Assembly: GCA_023408315.1 (NCBI GenBank)
Contig: JAEYKI010000001.1
Span: forward strand, 1 to 64,000
Length of the DNA: 64,000 bases
Reading direction: 5' to 3'
Source of the DNA: Bacillota bacterium
Lineage (GTDB): Bacteria > Bacillota > Clostridia > Christensenellales > Christensenellaceae
Part shown: piece by piece, positions 51,261-59,398 of the stretch
Layout: each line of letters opens with the position of its first letter
Numbering within the stretch: position 1 is the first letter of the stretch
The notes under the pieces: generated by a model
Seen by the model: the letters and a program-made list of their open reading frames with translations, nothing else
The model's database searches: none
Told to the model about the DNA's origin: nothing
Position numbers and translations under genes: made by a program

Positions 51261-52430
51261 TTATTTTTTTACTACCTTCGCTCCAGTTCCCGCTTTCTGC
51301 AAAATCGTGGAGTCGTATGCAAAGGAATTGTTCTTCTTGTCTTCCATCTGTTTTTCCGCAAAGGAGACCATTTTATCTATCATCTGGGTAAACGGCACGC
51401 CCGCTGGTTCAAACAGGTAGAACGCCATGGAGCCGGGAATGGTGTTGGCTTCGTTTACATATACAATGCCGGTGTCCTGGTCCACAATGTAATCAATGCG
51501 CACCACGCCTTTCAAGTCCAGCGTCTGAAACACAATTTTACTCATCTCCACAATCTCTGTGGTCATTTCTTCGTCTATCGGCGCGGGTATTTTGCGCGCC
51601 AGGGATTTCATGCCCTTGCTGGCGCCGTCTGTTCGCAAATACTTCTCGTCAAACGTTAAAAAGTCTTTCCATGTAACAGGCTGCTCCAGCAGGCTCACGG
51701 TCACGTCGTCCGCGTAGCCCAGCACCGCGCTGTTAATCTCCATAATATTCTCCACCGCTTTCTCCACCAACACCCGGCGGTCGTAGTGGAACGCCACCGC
51801 AAGCGCGGTTTTCAGGCTCTCACGGTCCTTGGCCTTGGATATGCCAATGCTGGAGCCCAGGTTGGCCGGCTTTACAAACACCGGGTACGCGCACTTCTGC
51901 TCCACCTGCCGCGCGACCGCGTCCGGATCCTGTATAAACGCGCTACGCTCAAAAAACACGCCGTCCAGCACAGGCAGGCCCGCGCCGCGGAACGCGCACT
52001 TCATCACAATTTTATCCATGCCAACCGCGCTGCCCACAACGCCCGGGCTTGAATAAGGAATATCCGCCAGCTCAAAAAGGCCCTGCAGCGTGCCGTCCTC
52101 CCCGTGCGCGCCGTGCATGCCCAGCACGGCGACATCTATGGTCTCCACCGTCTTCACGCCGAATTTGCCCTGCGCTAGCAGTTCTTTTTTGCCGGGCGCG
52201 GGGTTTAAAAACACGCGGGAGATTCGCTTGTCGTCCGGGTTGAAGTTTTTATAAAATTGTACGTCCCGCAGCTTTTCGCCGCAGAACCATTCTCCATCCC
52301 GCGCAAGGTATACCGGAAACACGTTGTATTTTCCCTTGTCCGCATTGTCAATGATCTGCAGGCCCGTAATAATGGAAACGTCGTGCTCCACGCTCCTGCC
52401 TCCAAAAAATACGGCTACGTTCTTTTTCAT
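51261..52430 (-). CDS. ddl: D-alanine--D-alanine ligase
   Basis: Makes the D-Ala-D-Ala dipeptide for peptidoglycan. The 389-residue ATP-grasp enzyme starts MKKNVAVFFGGRSVEHDVSI and has LGMHGAHGEDGTLQGLFE, FVKPANLGSSIGISKAKD (ATP loop), and VVRIDYIVDQDTGIVYVNEANTIPGSMAF (metal-binding Glu/Asn). ATG 52430 is preceded by AGAGAGG; the frame runs 63 bases further upstream into the repeat region. It lies downstream of murF on the same strand, matching the substrate flow from Ddl to MurF. Confidence 0.95.
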   Translation of the reverse strand: MKKNVAVFFGGRSVEHDVSIITGLQIIDNADKGKYNVFPVYLARDGEWFCGEKLRDVQFYKNFNPDDKRISRVFLNPAPGKKELLAQGKFGVKTVETIDVAVLGMHGAHGEDGTLQGLFELADIPYSSPGVVGSAVGMDKIVMKCAFRGAGLPVLDGVFFERSAFIQDPDAVARQVEQKCAYPVFVKPANLGSSIGISKAKDRESLKTALAVAFHYDRRVLVEKAVENIMEINSAVLGYADDVTVSLLEQPVTWKDFLTFDEKYLRTDGASKGMKSLARKIPAPIDEEMTTEIVEMSKIVFQTLDLKGVVRIDYIVDQDTGIVYVNEANTIPGSMAFYLFEPAGVPFTQMIDKMVSFAEKQMEDKKNNSFAYDSTILQKAGTGAKVVKK

Positions 52431-52460
52431 AACTGTCCCTCTCTTTTTAGCAGCATTCTT

Positions 52461-52548
52461 TTTGGAGGCTACGCGCCTCCAAACTACCGCCAAAGGGACA
52501 ATGGTCCCTTTGGAATCCCACTTGTAAAATGCCGCTTTGCGGCATTTT
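52461..52548. repeat. Intergenic multi-hairpin repeat, copy D, in the predicted ddl leader
   Basis: Three perfect hairpins: TTTGGAGGC/GCCTCCAAA (52461-52483), CCAAAGGGAC/GTCCCTTTGG (52490-52513), and AAAATGCCGC/GCGGCATTTT (52526-52548), with the linker AATCCCACTTGT between the last two. It lies between the predicted ddl promoter (52568-52597) and the ddl start, so it would be transcribed as the 5' leader of ddl. Confidence 0.9.
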
Positions 52549-52567
52549 GAAATAAATAGTACTATTT

Positions 52568-52597
52568 ATTATAGTGCTCTATATAACTTTTTCGCAA
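52568..52597 (-). promoter_or_regulatory. Probable promoter of ddl
   Basis: On the minus strand TTGCGA (52592-52597) and TATAAT (52568-52573) are 18 bases apart. The leader to ddl would be about 130 bases and include repeat copy D. Confidence 0.65.
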
Positions 52598-52660
52598 TAC
52601 AGCTTCGCTACTAACTGCCTCCAGAAAATGAGATAGGCTTGCTAGAGCATCGGTGAAGGC

Positions 52661-52763
52661 CACTGAAAGCCCCAAATACAAGGCATTTCAAACATTGCGG
52701 CGCAAGCGTAGTAAAAACCTACGCTGAGGAGCAAGCGGAGAAATAACGAAGTAGTTGGGGCTT
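52661..52763. repeat. Structured intergenic element with nested inverted repeats
   Basis: AAGCCCCAA (52667-52675) and TTGGGGCTT (52755-52763) could close a domain of about 97 bases. Inside is a perfect hairpin AGCGTAG/CTACGCT (52705-52725) and a purine-rich stretch GAGGAGCAAGCGGAG. It does not resemble a riboswitch class that I recognise. It lies between murF and the ddl promoter, within the 349-base gap 52431-52779 that also holds copy D. Confidence 0.5.
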
Positions 52764-52779
52764 CTCGGCGGCCTGCAAC

Positions 52780-54402
52780 CTATTCGTTGTAATGGTCTGG
52801 AAGATCATTCTCAAACAACACCACATCTCCCACGCGCAGCATGCCGCCCATTTGGGCGCTGGCTTCGTCCAGGGATTTTGCCACAAATATGTTCTCTATG
52901 GGAAACCCGCTTTCCGCAAGTCCGTTATATATGGGCTTCGTGTGTTTGGGGCCTACCAAAAACACAAAATCGCACACGCCGCTCATCAGCTTGCCAAACT
53001 GGTAATTTTCCGCGTCCTCTTTCTCGCCCAGTTCCACCATGCCGGGCGTTACAACAATCTTGCGGCCCAAAAACTGGGAAATCACCTCAATTGCAGAGGC
53101 GGAACCTTCCGGATTGGAATTGAACGCGTCGTCTATTACCGTGATGCCGTTGCCTGTGGGCAATATTTGCAGCCGGTGCTCCACCGGCTCCACCTGTGCC
53201 ACCCCCTCCGCAATTTCTTGCGCGTCAAGGCCCAGGGCAACCGCCACAGAAATGCCGCCCAGAATGTTGAGTATGTTGTGTTTCCCGAGCAATTTCGTCT
53301 TGCAGGCAAACCTCGTCCCATCCTTCTGCACCACGTCAAAACTGCTGCCCTCCGGCCCGGAACGCACGTTCTCCACCCATATGTCCACATCCTCCGCAGG
53401 GGTGGTGGCATACAGGTATTTTTTCAGGTTGGTCCTGGCGTGCAGCTTGCGGACAAGCTCGTTGTCCCCGTTAAACACGGCCACGCCGTCCTGCGGCAGG
53501 CCTTCTATCAGCTCGTATTTGGCTTTCACCACGTTTTCAATCTTTCCAAACGTCTCCAGATGCTGCGGCCCAATGGATGTTAAAATCGCATACTGCGGGT
53601 GCACCAGGCGGCACAGCTCTTCAATGTCCCCCACGTGGCGCGCGCCCATCTCCGCCACAAACACCTTGTGATCGTCCTCCATCTGCTCGCGGATCACGCG
53701 CGCCAGTCCCATGGGCGTATTGTAGCTGGAGGGCGGCACAAGCGTCTTGTATTTCTGCGCCAGAATAGTTCCCAGTATAAACTTTGTGCTGGTTTTGCCG
53801 TAGCTGCCCGTAATGCCTATTTTTACCAGGTCTTTCCTCTGGGCCAGCTTTTTCCTGGCGTCGTTAAAATACCAGCGTTTCACACCGTTCTCTATGGGAG
53901 ACATCAGTATGTTGCATACGGGGGTAAGGACGGGAATCAGAATCGCCAGAAACCCGGCGTTCCAGTGCGCGGCCAGCGTGAGCGCAAAATAAAACACAGC
54001 CAGCACAATAATAATGCACACAATAAGCCGCCCCACGCGCGATGTTACAACCAAAGGTTTCTTTGCCTGCTTGAACCGGATACGTTCCGCAAAAACAAAC
54101 AGCCAGGCGGCCAGCGCGATCAGAATACCAATGGAAACAATAGTGCCCGCGTCCGTCTGAAAAAACGGCAGCAGGCTTGTGCGGTTTGCAATTTCCACAA
54201 ACAAAACAATAACAAAAACAATGCCGGGAACGGTATAATTTTTTCTAAAATTCGCTCCCAGCCATTTAAAATAACTCTTATTGGAATAGCTCTCCAGTTG
54301 GAGCACATGGCAATAATGCAGCTGCGCCAGCAGAATGGCAGCCGCAAACAGGATACCGGGAATGATGGATATGACAAGCGCAATCGTATCTAGCAGTCCC
54401 AT
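52780..54402 (-). CDS. murF: MurF: UDP-MurNAc-tripeptide D-alanyl-D-alanine ligase with N-terminal membrane domain
   Basis: Adds D-Ala-D-Ala to the peptidoglycan precursor. The 540-residue protein has an N-terminal part (about 1-165) with four or five membrane helices (IALVISIIPGILFAAAILLA, VPGIVFVIVLFVEIA, VSIGILIALAAWLFVFAE, LIVCIIIVLAVFYFALTLA). The Mur ligase core then begins at the P-loop GITGSYGKTSTKFI (about 197-210), with SYNTPMGLA, VAEMGARHVGDI and VIDDAFNSNPEGSASAI. Ordinary MurF lacks the membrane part and has a small N-terminal Rossmann domain instead, which is missing here. The hydrolase gene ends 3 bases upstream. Confidence 0.9.
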   Translation of the reverse strand: MGLLDTIALVISIIPGILFAAAILLAQLHYCHVLQLESYSNKSYFKWLGANFRKNYTVPGIVFVIVLFVEIANRTSLLPFFQTDAGTIVSIGILIALAAWLFVFAERIRFKQAKKPLVVTSRVGRLIVCIIIVLAVFYFALTLAAHWNAGFLAILIPVLTPVCNILMSPIENGVKRWYFNDARKKLAQRKDLVKIGITGSYGKTSTKFILGTILAQKYKTLVPPSSYNTPMGLARVIREQMEDDHKVFVAEMGARHVGDIEELCRLVHPQYAILTSIGPQHLETFGKIENVVKAKYELIEGLPQDGVAVFNGDNELVRKLHARTNLKKYLYATTPAEDVDIWVENVRSGPEGSSFDVVQKDGTRFACKTKLLGKHNILNILGGISVAVALGLDAQEIAEGVAQVEPVEHRLQILPTGNGITVIDDAFNSNPEGSASAIEVISQFLGRKIVVTPGMVELGEKEDAENYQFGKLMSGVCDFVFLVGPKHTKPIYNGLAESGFPIENIFVAKSLDEASAQMGGMLRVGDVVLFENDLPDHYNE

Positions 54403-54405
54403 TCA

Positions 54406-55176
54406 TTATCCTCCAAAAAAGCTGTTTACTACCGCTATAAACTGCGGGAACTGGTCCAGGTACGAGAAGTGCCCCGCATTTTTCAAAACAACCAGCCCTG
54501 CGTCCGCAATTTCCTTTTCCATCTTTTGGCCATACCAAAGCGGCGTATCTTCATCGTTCTCCCCCCAAATCAGCAGGGAGGGCGATTTAATCTGTTTCAG
54601 GTATCCGCTCAGATCCTGGTTGACCACATTGACAAACGTTTTTTTCATATGATCCGGCAACGCCTTGTAATCGCTGGAACCGGCAGCCTGAATTTTTTTC
54701 TGCACATCCACGCCAACGGCTTTCAGCGCCGCAACCAGCCACCCCACGCGGGCAATCTTTTTTGCCAGTTTATAAGACCATACTTTTATGTAATACTTTG
54801 GCTTGCGCCGCGGACGTATGCCCGCCGCGTCCACAAACACTATTTTCTTAACCAGCTCCGGATGCGTTGCCGCCAGCATCATGGTGATGCGCCCACCAAA
54901 GGAGTGGCACACTATGTCCACCTTTTCCTCGCCAATCCGCTTTAAAAACGCCACGGTAAACGCCATGTAATCCGCCACCGTCCAGGGCTTATCCGGATAC
55001 CCGCTCTTGCCAAAACCCGGCAGATCCAGCGCAATCACCCTGCGGTATTTCTGCAATGCAAAAATAACAGGGGCAAAGCTTTCTATCTGCGCGCCCCATC
55101 CATGCAACAAAAGGACCGGTTCTCCTGTGCCCGATATTTCCACATTCGTCCGGATCCCCAAAACATCCAGTTCCAA
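54406..55176 (-). CDS. Alpha/beta hydrolase
   Basis: A 256-residue hydrolase. The oxyanion region is LLLHGWGAQ (about 23-31), the nucleophile elbow CHSFGGR (Ser about 94), the acid is in WGENDEDTP, and the catalytic His in NAGHFSYLDQF. The family includes esterases, C-C bond hydrolases and lipases; the substrate is unknown. It sits between murF and rimI with gaps of 3 bases on both sides, so it is part of the tsaE-tsaB-rimI-hydrolase-murF run and may have an envelope-related role. Confidence 0.88.
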   Translation of the reverse strand: MELDVLGIRTNVEISGTGEPVLLLHGWGAQIESFAPVIFALQKYRRVIALDLPGFGKSGYPDKPWTVADYMAFTVAFLKRIGEEKVDIVCHSFGGRITMMLAATHPELVKKIVFVDAAGIRPRRKPKYYIKVWSYKLAKKIARVGWLVAALKAVGVDVQKKIQAAGSSDYKALPDHMKKTFVNVVNQDLSGYLKQIKSPSLLIWGENDEDTPLWYGQKMEKEIADAGLVVLKNAGHFSYLDQFPQFIAVVNSFFGG

Positions 55177-55179
55177 AAA

Positions 55180-55647
55180 TCAGTTCTCCCCTGCCAGCTG
55201 AATGGTTCCTTCCCTCCACATGATGTACGCATCCTCGTTGTTGTTGGAATAATACCGTTTGCGCAGGCCGTGGACAGAAAAGCCGCATTTTTTATACAGA
55301 TGCAATGCGTCGTGATTGGAAACGCGAACCTCCAGCGTCATATTATCGGCGCCCAGGCTCTGGGCCTTGTCGCACAGTCTTTTCATCAGCAGCATTGCAT
55401 AGCCGTGCCTTCTTTTTTCAGGCGAGATGCACACATTGGTGATATGGGCCTCGTCCAGAATGATCCACATGCCTCCGTAGCCCACAATTTTGCCGTCTTC
55501 CTCCACCACATAATACACCGTGCCCTTGTTTACACAAATGTCCTCGTAGAGCATTTCGTAACTCCACGGAATGTCAAAGCAGATGTTTTCCAGCGAGTGG
55601 ATTTGTTCCAGATCTGCACATTTGGCACGCCTGATCTTTATACTCAT
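55180..55647 (-). CDS. rimI: Ribosomal protein S18-alanine N-acetyltransferase
   Basis: GNAT protein of 155 residues. It has DLEQIHSLENICFDIPWS, the acetyl-CoA loop VCISPEKRRHGYAMLLMKRL (about 75-94), and the C-terminal NHDALHLYKKCGF. RimI acetylates the N-terminal Ala of S18. The gene often lies beside tsaB and tsaE, as here. Its start overlaps the tsaB stop by 4 bases. Confidence 0.93.
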   Translation of the reverse strand: MSIKIRRAKCADLEQIHSLENICFDIPWSYEMLYEDICVNKGTVYYVVEEDGKIVGYGGMWIILDEAHITNVCISPEKRRHGYAMLLMKRLCDKAQSLGADNMTLEVRVSNHDALHLYKKCGFSVHGLRKRYYSNNNEDAYIMWREGTIQLAGEN

Positions 55648-56321
55648 TTTTTCACTTTCCCCAAAAGCCGCTCCGCCTGGGAGGGCCTTAAATAATTCGC
55701 TTTTACCTGGCGGTAATCCGCCAGTTCATCCGCCTGACTCTTTTTATATCCCAGCATGCAGACGGACGAAGCCCGCTGGTACCTGCTTGGTTCCGCCGCA
55801 AAAAAGCTCTGCGGCAGCCCTTTTTGAATTACATCCCTGTACGCGTCTATCCCGTCTCCCACAAACAGCACCGGCCCGCCGCTCAAACGGGGCAGCAATT
55901 CGCCAATATCCGTTGCGCAGGAGTTTATAACCGTGTCTTCTCCGTTTTTAGCGGCGGCATATACCTGGCTTCGCCTGGCATCCATTATAGCACAAATCGT
56001 TCCGTTAAAAAACACATTTTGCATCAGTGCCTCAAGCGTATCAATCTGCGCCACTTTTTTTTGCAGCGCGTGCGCCAGCCCTTTTGCTGTGGCCACGCCA
56101 ATGCGTATGCCCGTAAAAGACCCGGGGCCAACGGAAACCGCAATCATATCCACATCCGCAATGTCCCGCTCCGTATGTCCCAAAAGCGCGTCCACGGCAG
56201 GCAGCAGCGTCTCGGAATGTTTTTTTGTTCCGTGTATATTAAGCTCGCCCAGTATTTTCTCATCCTGGGAAAGCGCCACAGAAAGCGTGTTCCCGGTTGT
56301 ATCCATTCCAAGTATGACCAT
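55644..56321 (-). CDS. tsaB: tRNA t6A-modification complex protein TsaB
   Basis: A 225-residue ASKHA-fold protein that partners TsaD in making N6-threonylcarbamoyladenosine in ANN-decoding tRNAs. It starts VILGMDTTGNTLSVALSQDE and has HSETLLPAVDALLG and VSVGPGSFTGIRIGVATAKGLA, diagnostic for TsaB (YeaZ). It begins directly after tsaE. TsaD and TsaC are not in the window. Confidence 0.95.
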   Translation of the reverse strand: MVILGMDTTGNTLSVALSQDEKILGELNIHGTKKHSETLLPAVDALLGHTERDIADVDMIAVSVGPGSFTGIRIGVATAKGLAHALQKKVAQIDTLEALMQNVFFNGTICAIMDARRSQVYAAAKNGEDTVINSCATDIGELLPRLSGGPVLFVGDGIDAYRDVIQKGLPQSFFAAEPSRYQRASSVCMLGYKKSQADELADYRQVKANYLRPSQAERLLGKVKK

Positions 56322-56750
56322 TTATTGGGCCTCGTAATCTTTTTTTATGATGATTTCTCTGGTATTGTTACCGGTTTTTTCAATCCGAACGTAGACAGAG
56401 CGCGCAGGAAGCAGGCCTGGTACTTTTTCGGCCCATTCAACCACACTAATGCCGTCTCCGTCCAGATATTCGGAAAAACCGATATCAAAAAGCTCGTCCG
56501 CGTCTCCAATCCTGTACACGTCAAAATGATAGAGCGGCATACTGCCTTCGTATTCACGTAATATGGTAAAGGTCGGGCTTACAATCACATCCATGATTCC
56601 CAGCCCTTTTGCAATGCCTCGTGCAAAAACCGTTTTTCCTGCGCCCAGATCGCCGTCCAGCGCAACAACATCCCCGGCTTTGAGCGTATGGGCGAAGCGT
56701 TCGCCCGCCGCAAGCGTTTCAGCGTCGTTTTTAGTACGGACGCGTTCCAT
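56322..56750 (-). CDS. tsaE: tRNA t6A-modification ATPase TsaE
   Basis: A 142-residue P-loop ATPase of the t6A system. The Walker A motif is LDGDLGAGKTVFARGIAKGL (about 34-53), with ILREYEGSMPLYHFDVYRI and SVVEWAEKVPGLLP after it, as in YjeE/TsaE. It starts the minus-strand run tsaE-tsaB-rimI-hydrolase-murF. GGTGG precedes the ATG. Confidence 0.95.
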   Translation of the reverse strand: MERVRTKNDAETLAAGERFAHTLKAGDVVALDGDLGAGKTVFARGIAKGLGIMDVIVSPTFTILREYEGSMPLYHFDVYRIGDADELFDIGFSEYLDGDGISVVEWAEKVPGLLPARSVYVRIEKTGNNTREIIIKKDYEAQ

Positions 56751-56785
56751 TGAATTCCACCAATCTAAAAATGTCGTTTGATTCT

Positions 56786-56814
56786 ATATTATATAAAAAC
56801 ACGCCTAATTGCAA
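56786..56814 (-). promoter_or_regulatory. Promoter of the tsaE operon
   Basis: On the minus strand TTGCAA (56809-56814) and TAATAT (56786-56791) are 17 bases apart, about 35 bases before the tsaE start codon. Confidence 0.6.
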
Positions 56815-56835
56815 GAGTTTAGGCTACAGAAATAA

Positions 56836-57240
56836 GCTCCCCCGCAGCTTCGCTCCTTTTCAAAAAGGCTTTGTTAGTATTTTCTGTTGTTATTAATAAC
56901 GTTTAGCGGAAAAATATAAAGCTAAAAATGAGTAGAACGCTTTTATATTTAACACAAAATACAGAATAAACTAAAAAATAAATTCAAGTAATTTTGCCTC
57001 CCTCTGACGAGGGAGGTGCCGCCTATAGGCGGCGGAGGGAGAGAAAATGCTGAAGGGCTCTCCCTCAGTCAGCTTCGCTGACAGCTCCACTTCGCTACGG
57101 ATTCATGCATCGCGTCAGTATTTGTTGTTTGTTCTGCGCCCGCATTCTTCACGTGCTCAGCGGGCTTCCGCCTTCCTTTATCACGCTAAGGCGTGCGGCC
57201 GGCTCCGCCCTGGCAACAAAGGGAGCCTGAAATGAAGCAA
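56836..57240. repeat. Clostridial-type intergenic repeat block
   Basis: The 614-base gap 56751-57364 has no convincing gene. It holds CCTCCCTC/GAGGGAGG (56997-57016), GCCGCC/GGCGGC (57018-57033), a return GGAGGGAGAG, and GTCAGC/GCTGAC (57068-57082), inside a block that begins near CTCCCCCGCAGCTTCGCTCC (56837) and ends near AAAGGGAGCC (about 57218). Paired strings of this kind (CTCCCTCTGACGAGGGAG and TCAGCTTCGCTGACAGCTCC) are known to me as common, non-coding, repeated sequences in gut Clostridia; likely a miniature mobile element. The stretch 56880-56990 is AT-rich and featureless. Confidence 0.7.
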
Positions 57241-57309
57241 ATAGAATGATTTGGGCTTATCAGAAACAGCACTGATTAATGACCAACACTTTGCTTTAAC
57301 AGAGCCTTC

Positions 57310-57343
57310 AAATAAGAAAAGAAGGCCTGCAAAGCCTTCTTTT
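57310..57343 (-). terminator. Terminator of ribU
   Basis: AAAAGAAGGC (57317-57326) pairs with GCCTTCTTTT (57334-57343). On the minus strand the stem is followed by a T-rich tail, about 20 bases after the ribU stop codon. Confidence 0.88.
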
Positions 57344-57364
57344 GATTCAGCAATCCGCTCTGCT

Positions 57365-57949
57365 CTATGCGTTTTTCTGCGCGCCAACAGGCCGCGCCAC
57401 TTCCTTTTGCTCCAGCCTCATCATCTTTGATACCGGTTTGTAAACAAAAAACGTCAGCACGGAATTGATGCCCGCCTTGATCAGGTTGAACGGAATAATT
57501 GCGGGCAGCAGCATGGCCACCACCGCCTCCTGCGGCACGCCCATAAAGATCACCGTAAATATCAGGTTTAAGGGAATCATAACAGCCGTCATGGAAAGCG
57601 AACCCGCCACCAGTCCCCATACCGCGCCCTTGCGGCTTGCAAAGCGCTTGTAAATCAGCCCGGAGACCAACACAAACGTTCCAGTTGCAATAAAGTGCAT
57701 CAGAATGCCAATCCATCCGCTGCCTGCGGATACGGTAACCCCCTGAATCACTGCCACAAGCGCTGTGAGAACAAGCCCGCTTGCGGGTCCAAACAAAAAT
57801 GTGCCAATCAGAATAGGCACGTCCGCCATGTCGTATTCCAGAAACGTCACCCCCGGAATAATGGGGAAATGCACCAGATACATGAGTACCACAGAGAGAC
57901 CCGCCAGCATAGCCAGCGTAACCAGTTTTTTTTGCGTCCAGCTTTTCAT
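57365..57949 (-). CDS. ribU: Riboflavin ECF transporter S component RibU
   Basis: A 194-residue membrane protein with five to six helices, of the ECF S-component fold: LVTLAMLAGLSVVLMYLVHF, EYDMADVPILIGTFLFGP (substrate-binding loop), ALVAVIQGVTVSAGSGWIGI and AGSLSMTAVMIPLNLIFTV. The FMN riboswitch directly upstream makes riboflavin the most likely substrate. It needs the shared EcfA/A'/T module, which is not in the window. ATG 57949 has AAGGAG before it; the open frame extends 54 bases upstream into the leader. Confidence 0.92.
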   Translation of the reverse strand: MKSWTQKKLVTLAMLAGLSVVLMYLVHFPIIPGVTFLEYDMADVPILIGTFLFGPASGLVLTALVAVIQGVTVSAGSGWIGILMHFIATGTFVLVSGLIYKRFASRKGAVWGLVAGSLSMTAVMIPLNLIFTVIFMGVPQEAVVAMLLPAIIPFNLIKAGINSVLTFFVYKPVSKMMRLEQKEVARPVGAQKNA

Positions 57950-58008
57950 AAAAAATCTCCTTTTTACCTGGAAGACTCTTGGAGGAAAAACCAACCCATG
58001 CAAGGAGC

Positions 58009-58046
58009 CAAAGAAAATAAAAAGCCTCTGAATTTCTTCAGAGGCT
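58009..58046 (-). terminator. Riboswitch-controlled terminator in the ribU leader
   Basis: AGCCTCTGAA (58023-58032) and TTCAGAGGCT (58037-58046) form a 10-bp stem with a 4-base loop, followed on the minus strand by TTTTTATTTT. It lies between the FMN aptamer and ribU, so FMN binding probably stops transcription here. Confidence 0.88.
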
Positions 58047-58075
58047 AAAAAATTTCAAATCAAAACAATGATTTT

Positions 58076-58185
58076 TCTTCTCCCGTCCGGACTATACCGT
58101 CGGCTACGGAATCACACCGTATCAACCATTTCTGGCTCGCAGGCTTTCACTGCCGGTAGGGAATTACACCCTGCCCCGAAGATTC
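58076..58185 (-). promoter_or_regulatory. FMN riboswitch (RFN element)
   Basis: On the minus strand the RFN landmarks appear in order: CTTCGGGGCAGGGTG at the 5' side, ATTCCCTACCGGC, AGCCTGCGAGC, GGTGTGATTCCG, and TAGCCGACGGTATAGTCCGG near the 3' side, closing with GGGAGAAG. This matches the FMN aptamer well. It controls ribU through the terminator at 58009-58046. Confidence 0.95.
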
Positions 58186-58208
58186 TTCCATATTTATTTT
58201 GTAGTTAT

Positions 58209-58237
58209 AGTTTAAACCCGTTTTGCGTTCGTGTCAA
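58209..58237 (-). promoter_or_regulatory. Promoter of the ribU leader, inside the end of the amidohydrolase gene
   Basis: On the minus strand TTGACA (58232-58237) and TAAACT (58209-58214) are 17 bases apart. The -10 box overlaps the stop codon of the amidohydrolase gene. The riboswitch begins about 16 bases after the expected start. Confidence 0.75.
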
Positions 58238-59387
58238 TGGCGGAATATGCCACTTTTCCGTCTATCAGCACATACCGGGGCTTGTTGCGTATATCCAGCG
58301 GATTACCGGCAAACAGCACCAGGTCCGCGTCCTTTCCCGGCGCAATGCTGCCCACGCGGTCGTCTATCCCGCAGGCCCGCGCCGCGTTAATGGTAACGCC
58401 GCGGAGCGCCGCCTGTTCCGAGAGCCCTTCGCGCACCGCCAGGGCGCAGCTTACAAGCAGGTACTGCTCCATTACCACCGGATGGTCTGTGCAAATGGCA
58501 AACTCTATGCCGTTCCGCTCCAAAATGCCCGGGGCGGCAATGTCCAGCTCCCGCAGTTCAATTTTGCACCGTTCAATCGCAAGCGGCCCTATCACAATTT
58601 TTACGTCTTCGTCTTTCAGGTATTGCGGTATGGTATGCCCCTCCGTGCAGTGCTCTATGGAAAGCCTTATGTTGAATTCCTTGGCAATGCGGATGGCCGT
58701 CAAAATGTCGTCCGCCCGGTGCGCGTGCGCCTTCATCAAAAGCTCGCCCCGCAGCACCTGGGCCAGCACGTCCAGGTCCAGGTCGCGCTCGGGCAGTTTT
58801 GATGGGTCTCCCGCCGCCGCGGTTGTTTTGCGCATGTATTCCTGCGCGCGCACCAGTTCCTTGCGCAATATGTTTGCGGTTGCCATGCGCGTGGTAGGCG
58901 ACTTTTTCTGGTCCTTATATACCCGCTTGGGGTTCTCGCCAAACGCCACCTTAAGGGCGCAGGGCGATTTGACGATCATATCGTCAATACGGTCCCCCGC
59001 GGTTTTAACAGCCGCAAACAGCCCGCCAATCACATTGGCGCTGCCCGGCCCTGTTACCGCGGTGGTCACGCCGCCTTCCCGCGCCTCCCGGAAGTACTCA
59101 TCCCGCGGGTTAATGGAATCTATGGCACGCAGGGACGGTGTGGAAGGATTCACAGCCTCGTTGCCGTCCGCCCCTTCCTCGTCCATGCCGTTCTCCCACA
59201 TTCCAAGATGGCAATGCGCGTCCACCAGGCCGGGAATCACCGTTAAACCCGTTGCGTCCAGCACTTCGCAATCCGCCTGTATGTCCCGGGCAATTTCTTT
59301 TATTTTACCGTTTTCTGTCAGAATATCACAGCCCTGCAAAACCGGGCCTTCCATTGTGTATACGTTGCCGTTTCTGATCAGCCGCAT
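58212..59387 (-). CDS. Amidohydrolase family protein
   Basis: A 391-residue metal-dependent hydrolase of the imidazolonepropionase-like branch. The N-terminal beta-sandwich (NGNVYTMEGPVLQGCDILTE) leads to the metal motif VDAHCHLGMWENG (about 54-66). Further ligands are in KAHAHRADDILTAI, IEHCTEGHTIP and CTDHPVVM. The C-terminal IAPGKDADLVLFAGNPLDI is standard. Similar proteins hydrolyse cyclic amides, dipeptides or unknown substrates, and none can be named here. It ends at the ribU promoter and starts 11 bases after the ugd stop. Confidence 0.85.
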   Translation of the reverse strand: MRLIRNGNVYTMEGPVLQGCDILTENGKIKEIARDIQADCEVLDATGLTVIPGLVDAHCHLGMWENGMDEEGADGNEAVNPSTPSLRAIDSINPRDEYFREAREGGVTTAVTGPGSANVIGGLFAAVKTAGDRIDDMIVKSPCALKVAFGENPKRVYKDQKKSPTTRMATANILRKELVRAQEYMRKTTAAAGDPSKLPERDLDLDVLAQVLRGELLMKAHAHRADDILTAIRIAKEFNIRLSIEHCTEGHTIPQYLKDEDVKIVIGPLAIERCKIELRELDIAAPGILERNGIEFAICTDHPVVMEQYLLVSCALAVREGLSEQAALRGVTINAARACGIDDRVGSIAPGKDADLVLFAGNPLDIRNKPRYVLIDGKVAYSAIDTNAKRV

Positions 59388-59398
59388 AGCGTTCTCCT

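Noticed and set aside
57276..57716. A 146-codon open frame on the minus strand overlapping ribU
   Set aside because: It is in another frame of ribU and has no recognisable domain; ribU has a ribosome site, riboswitch and terminator.
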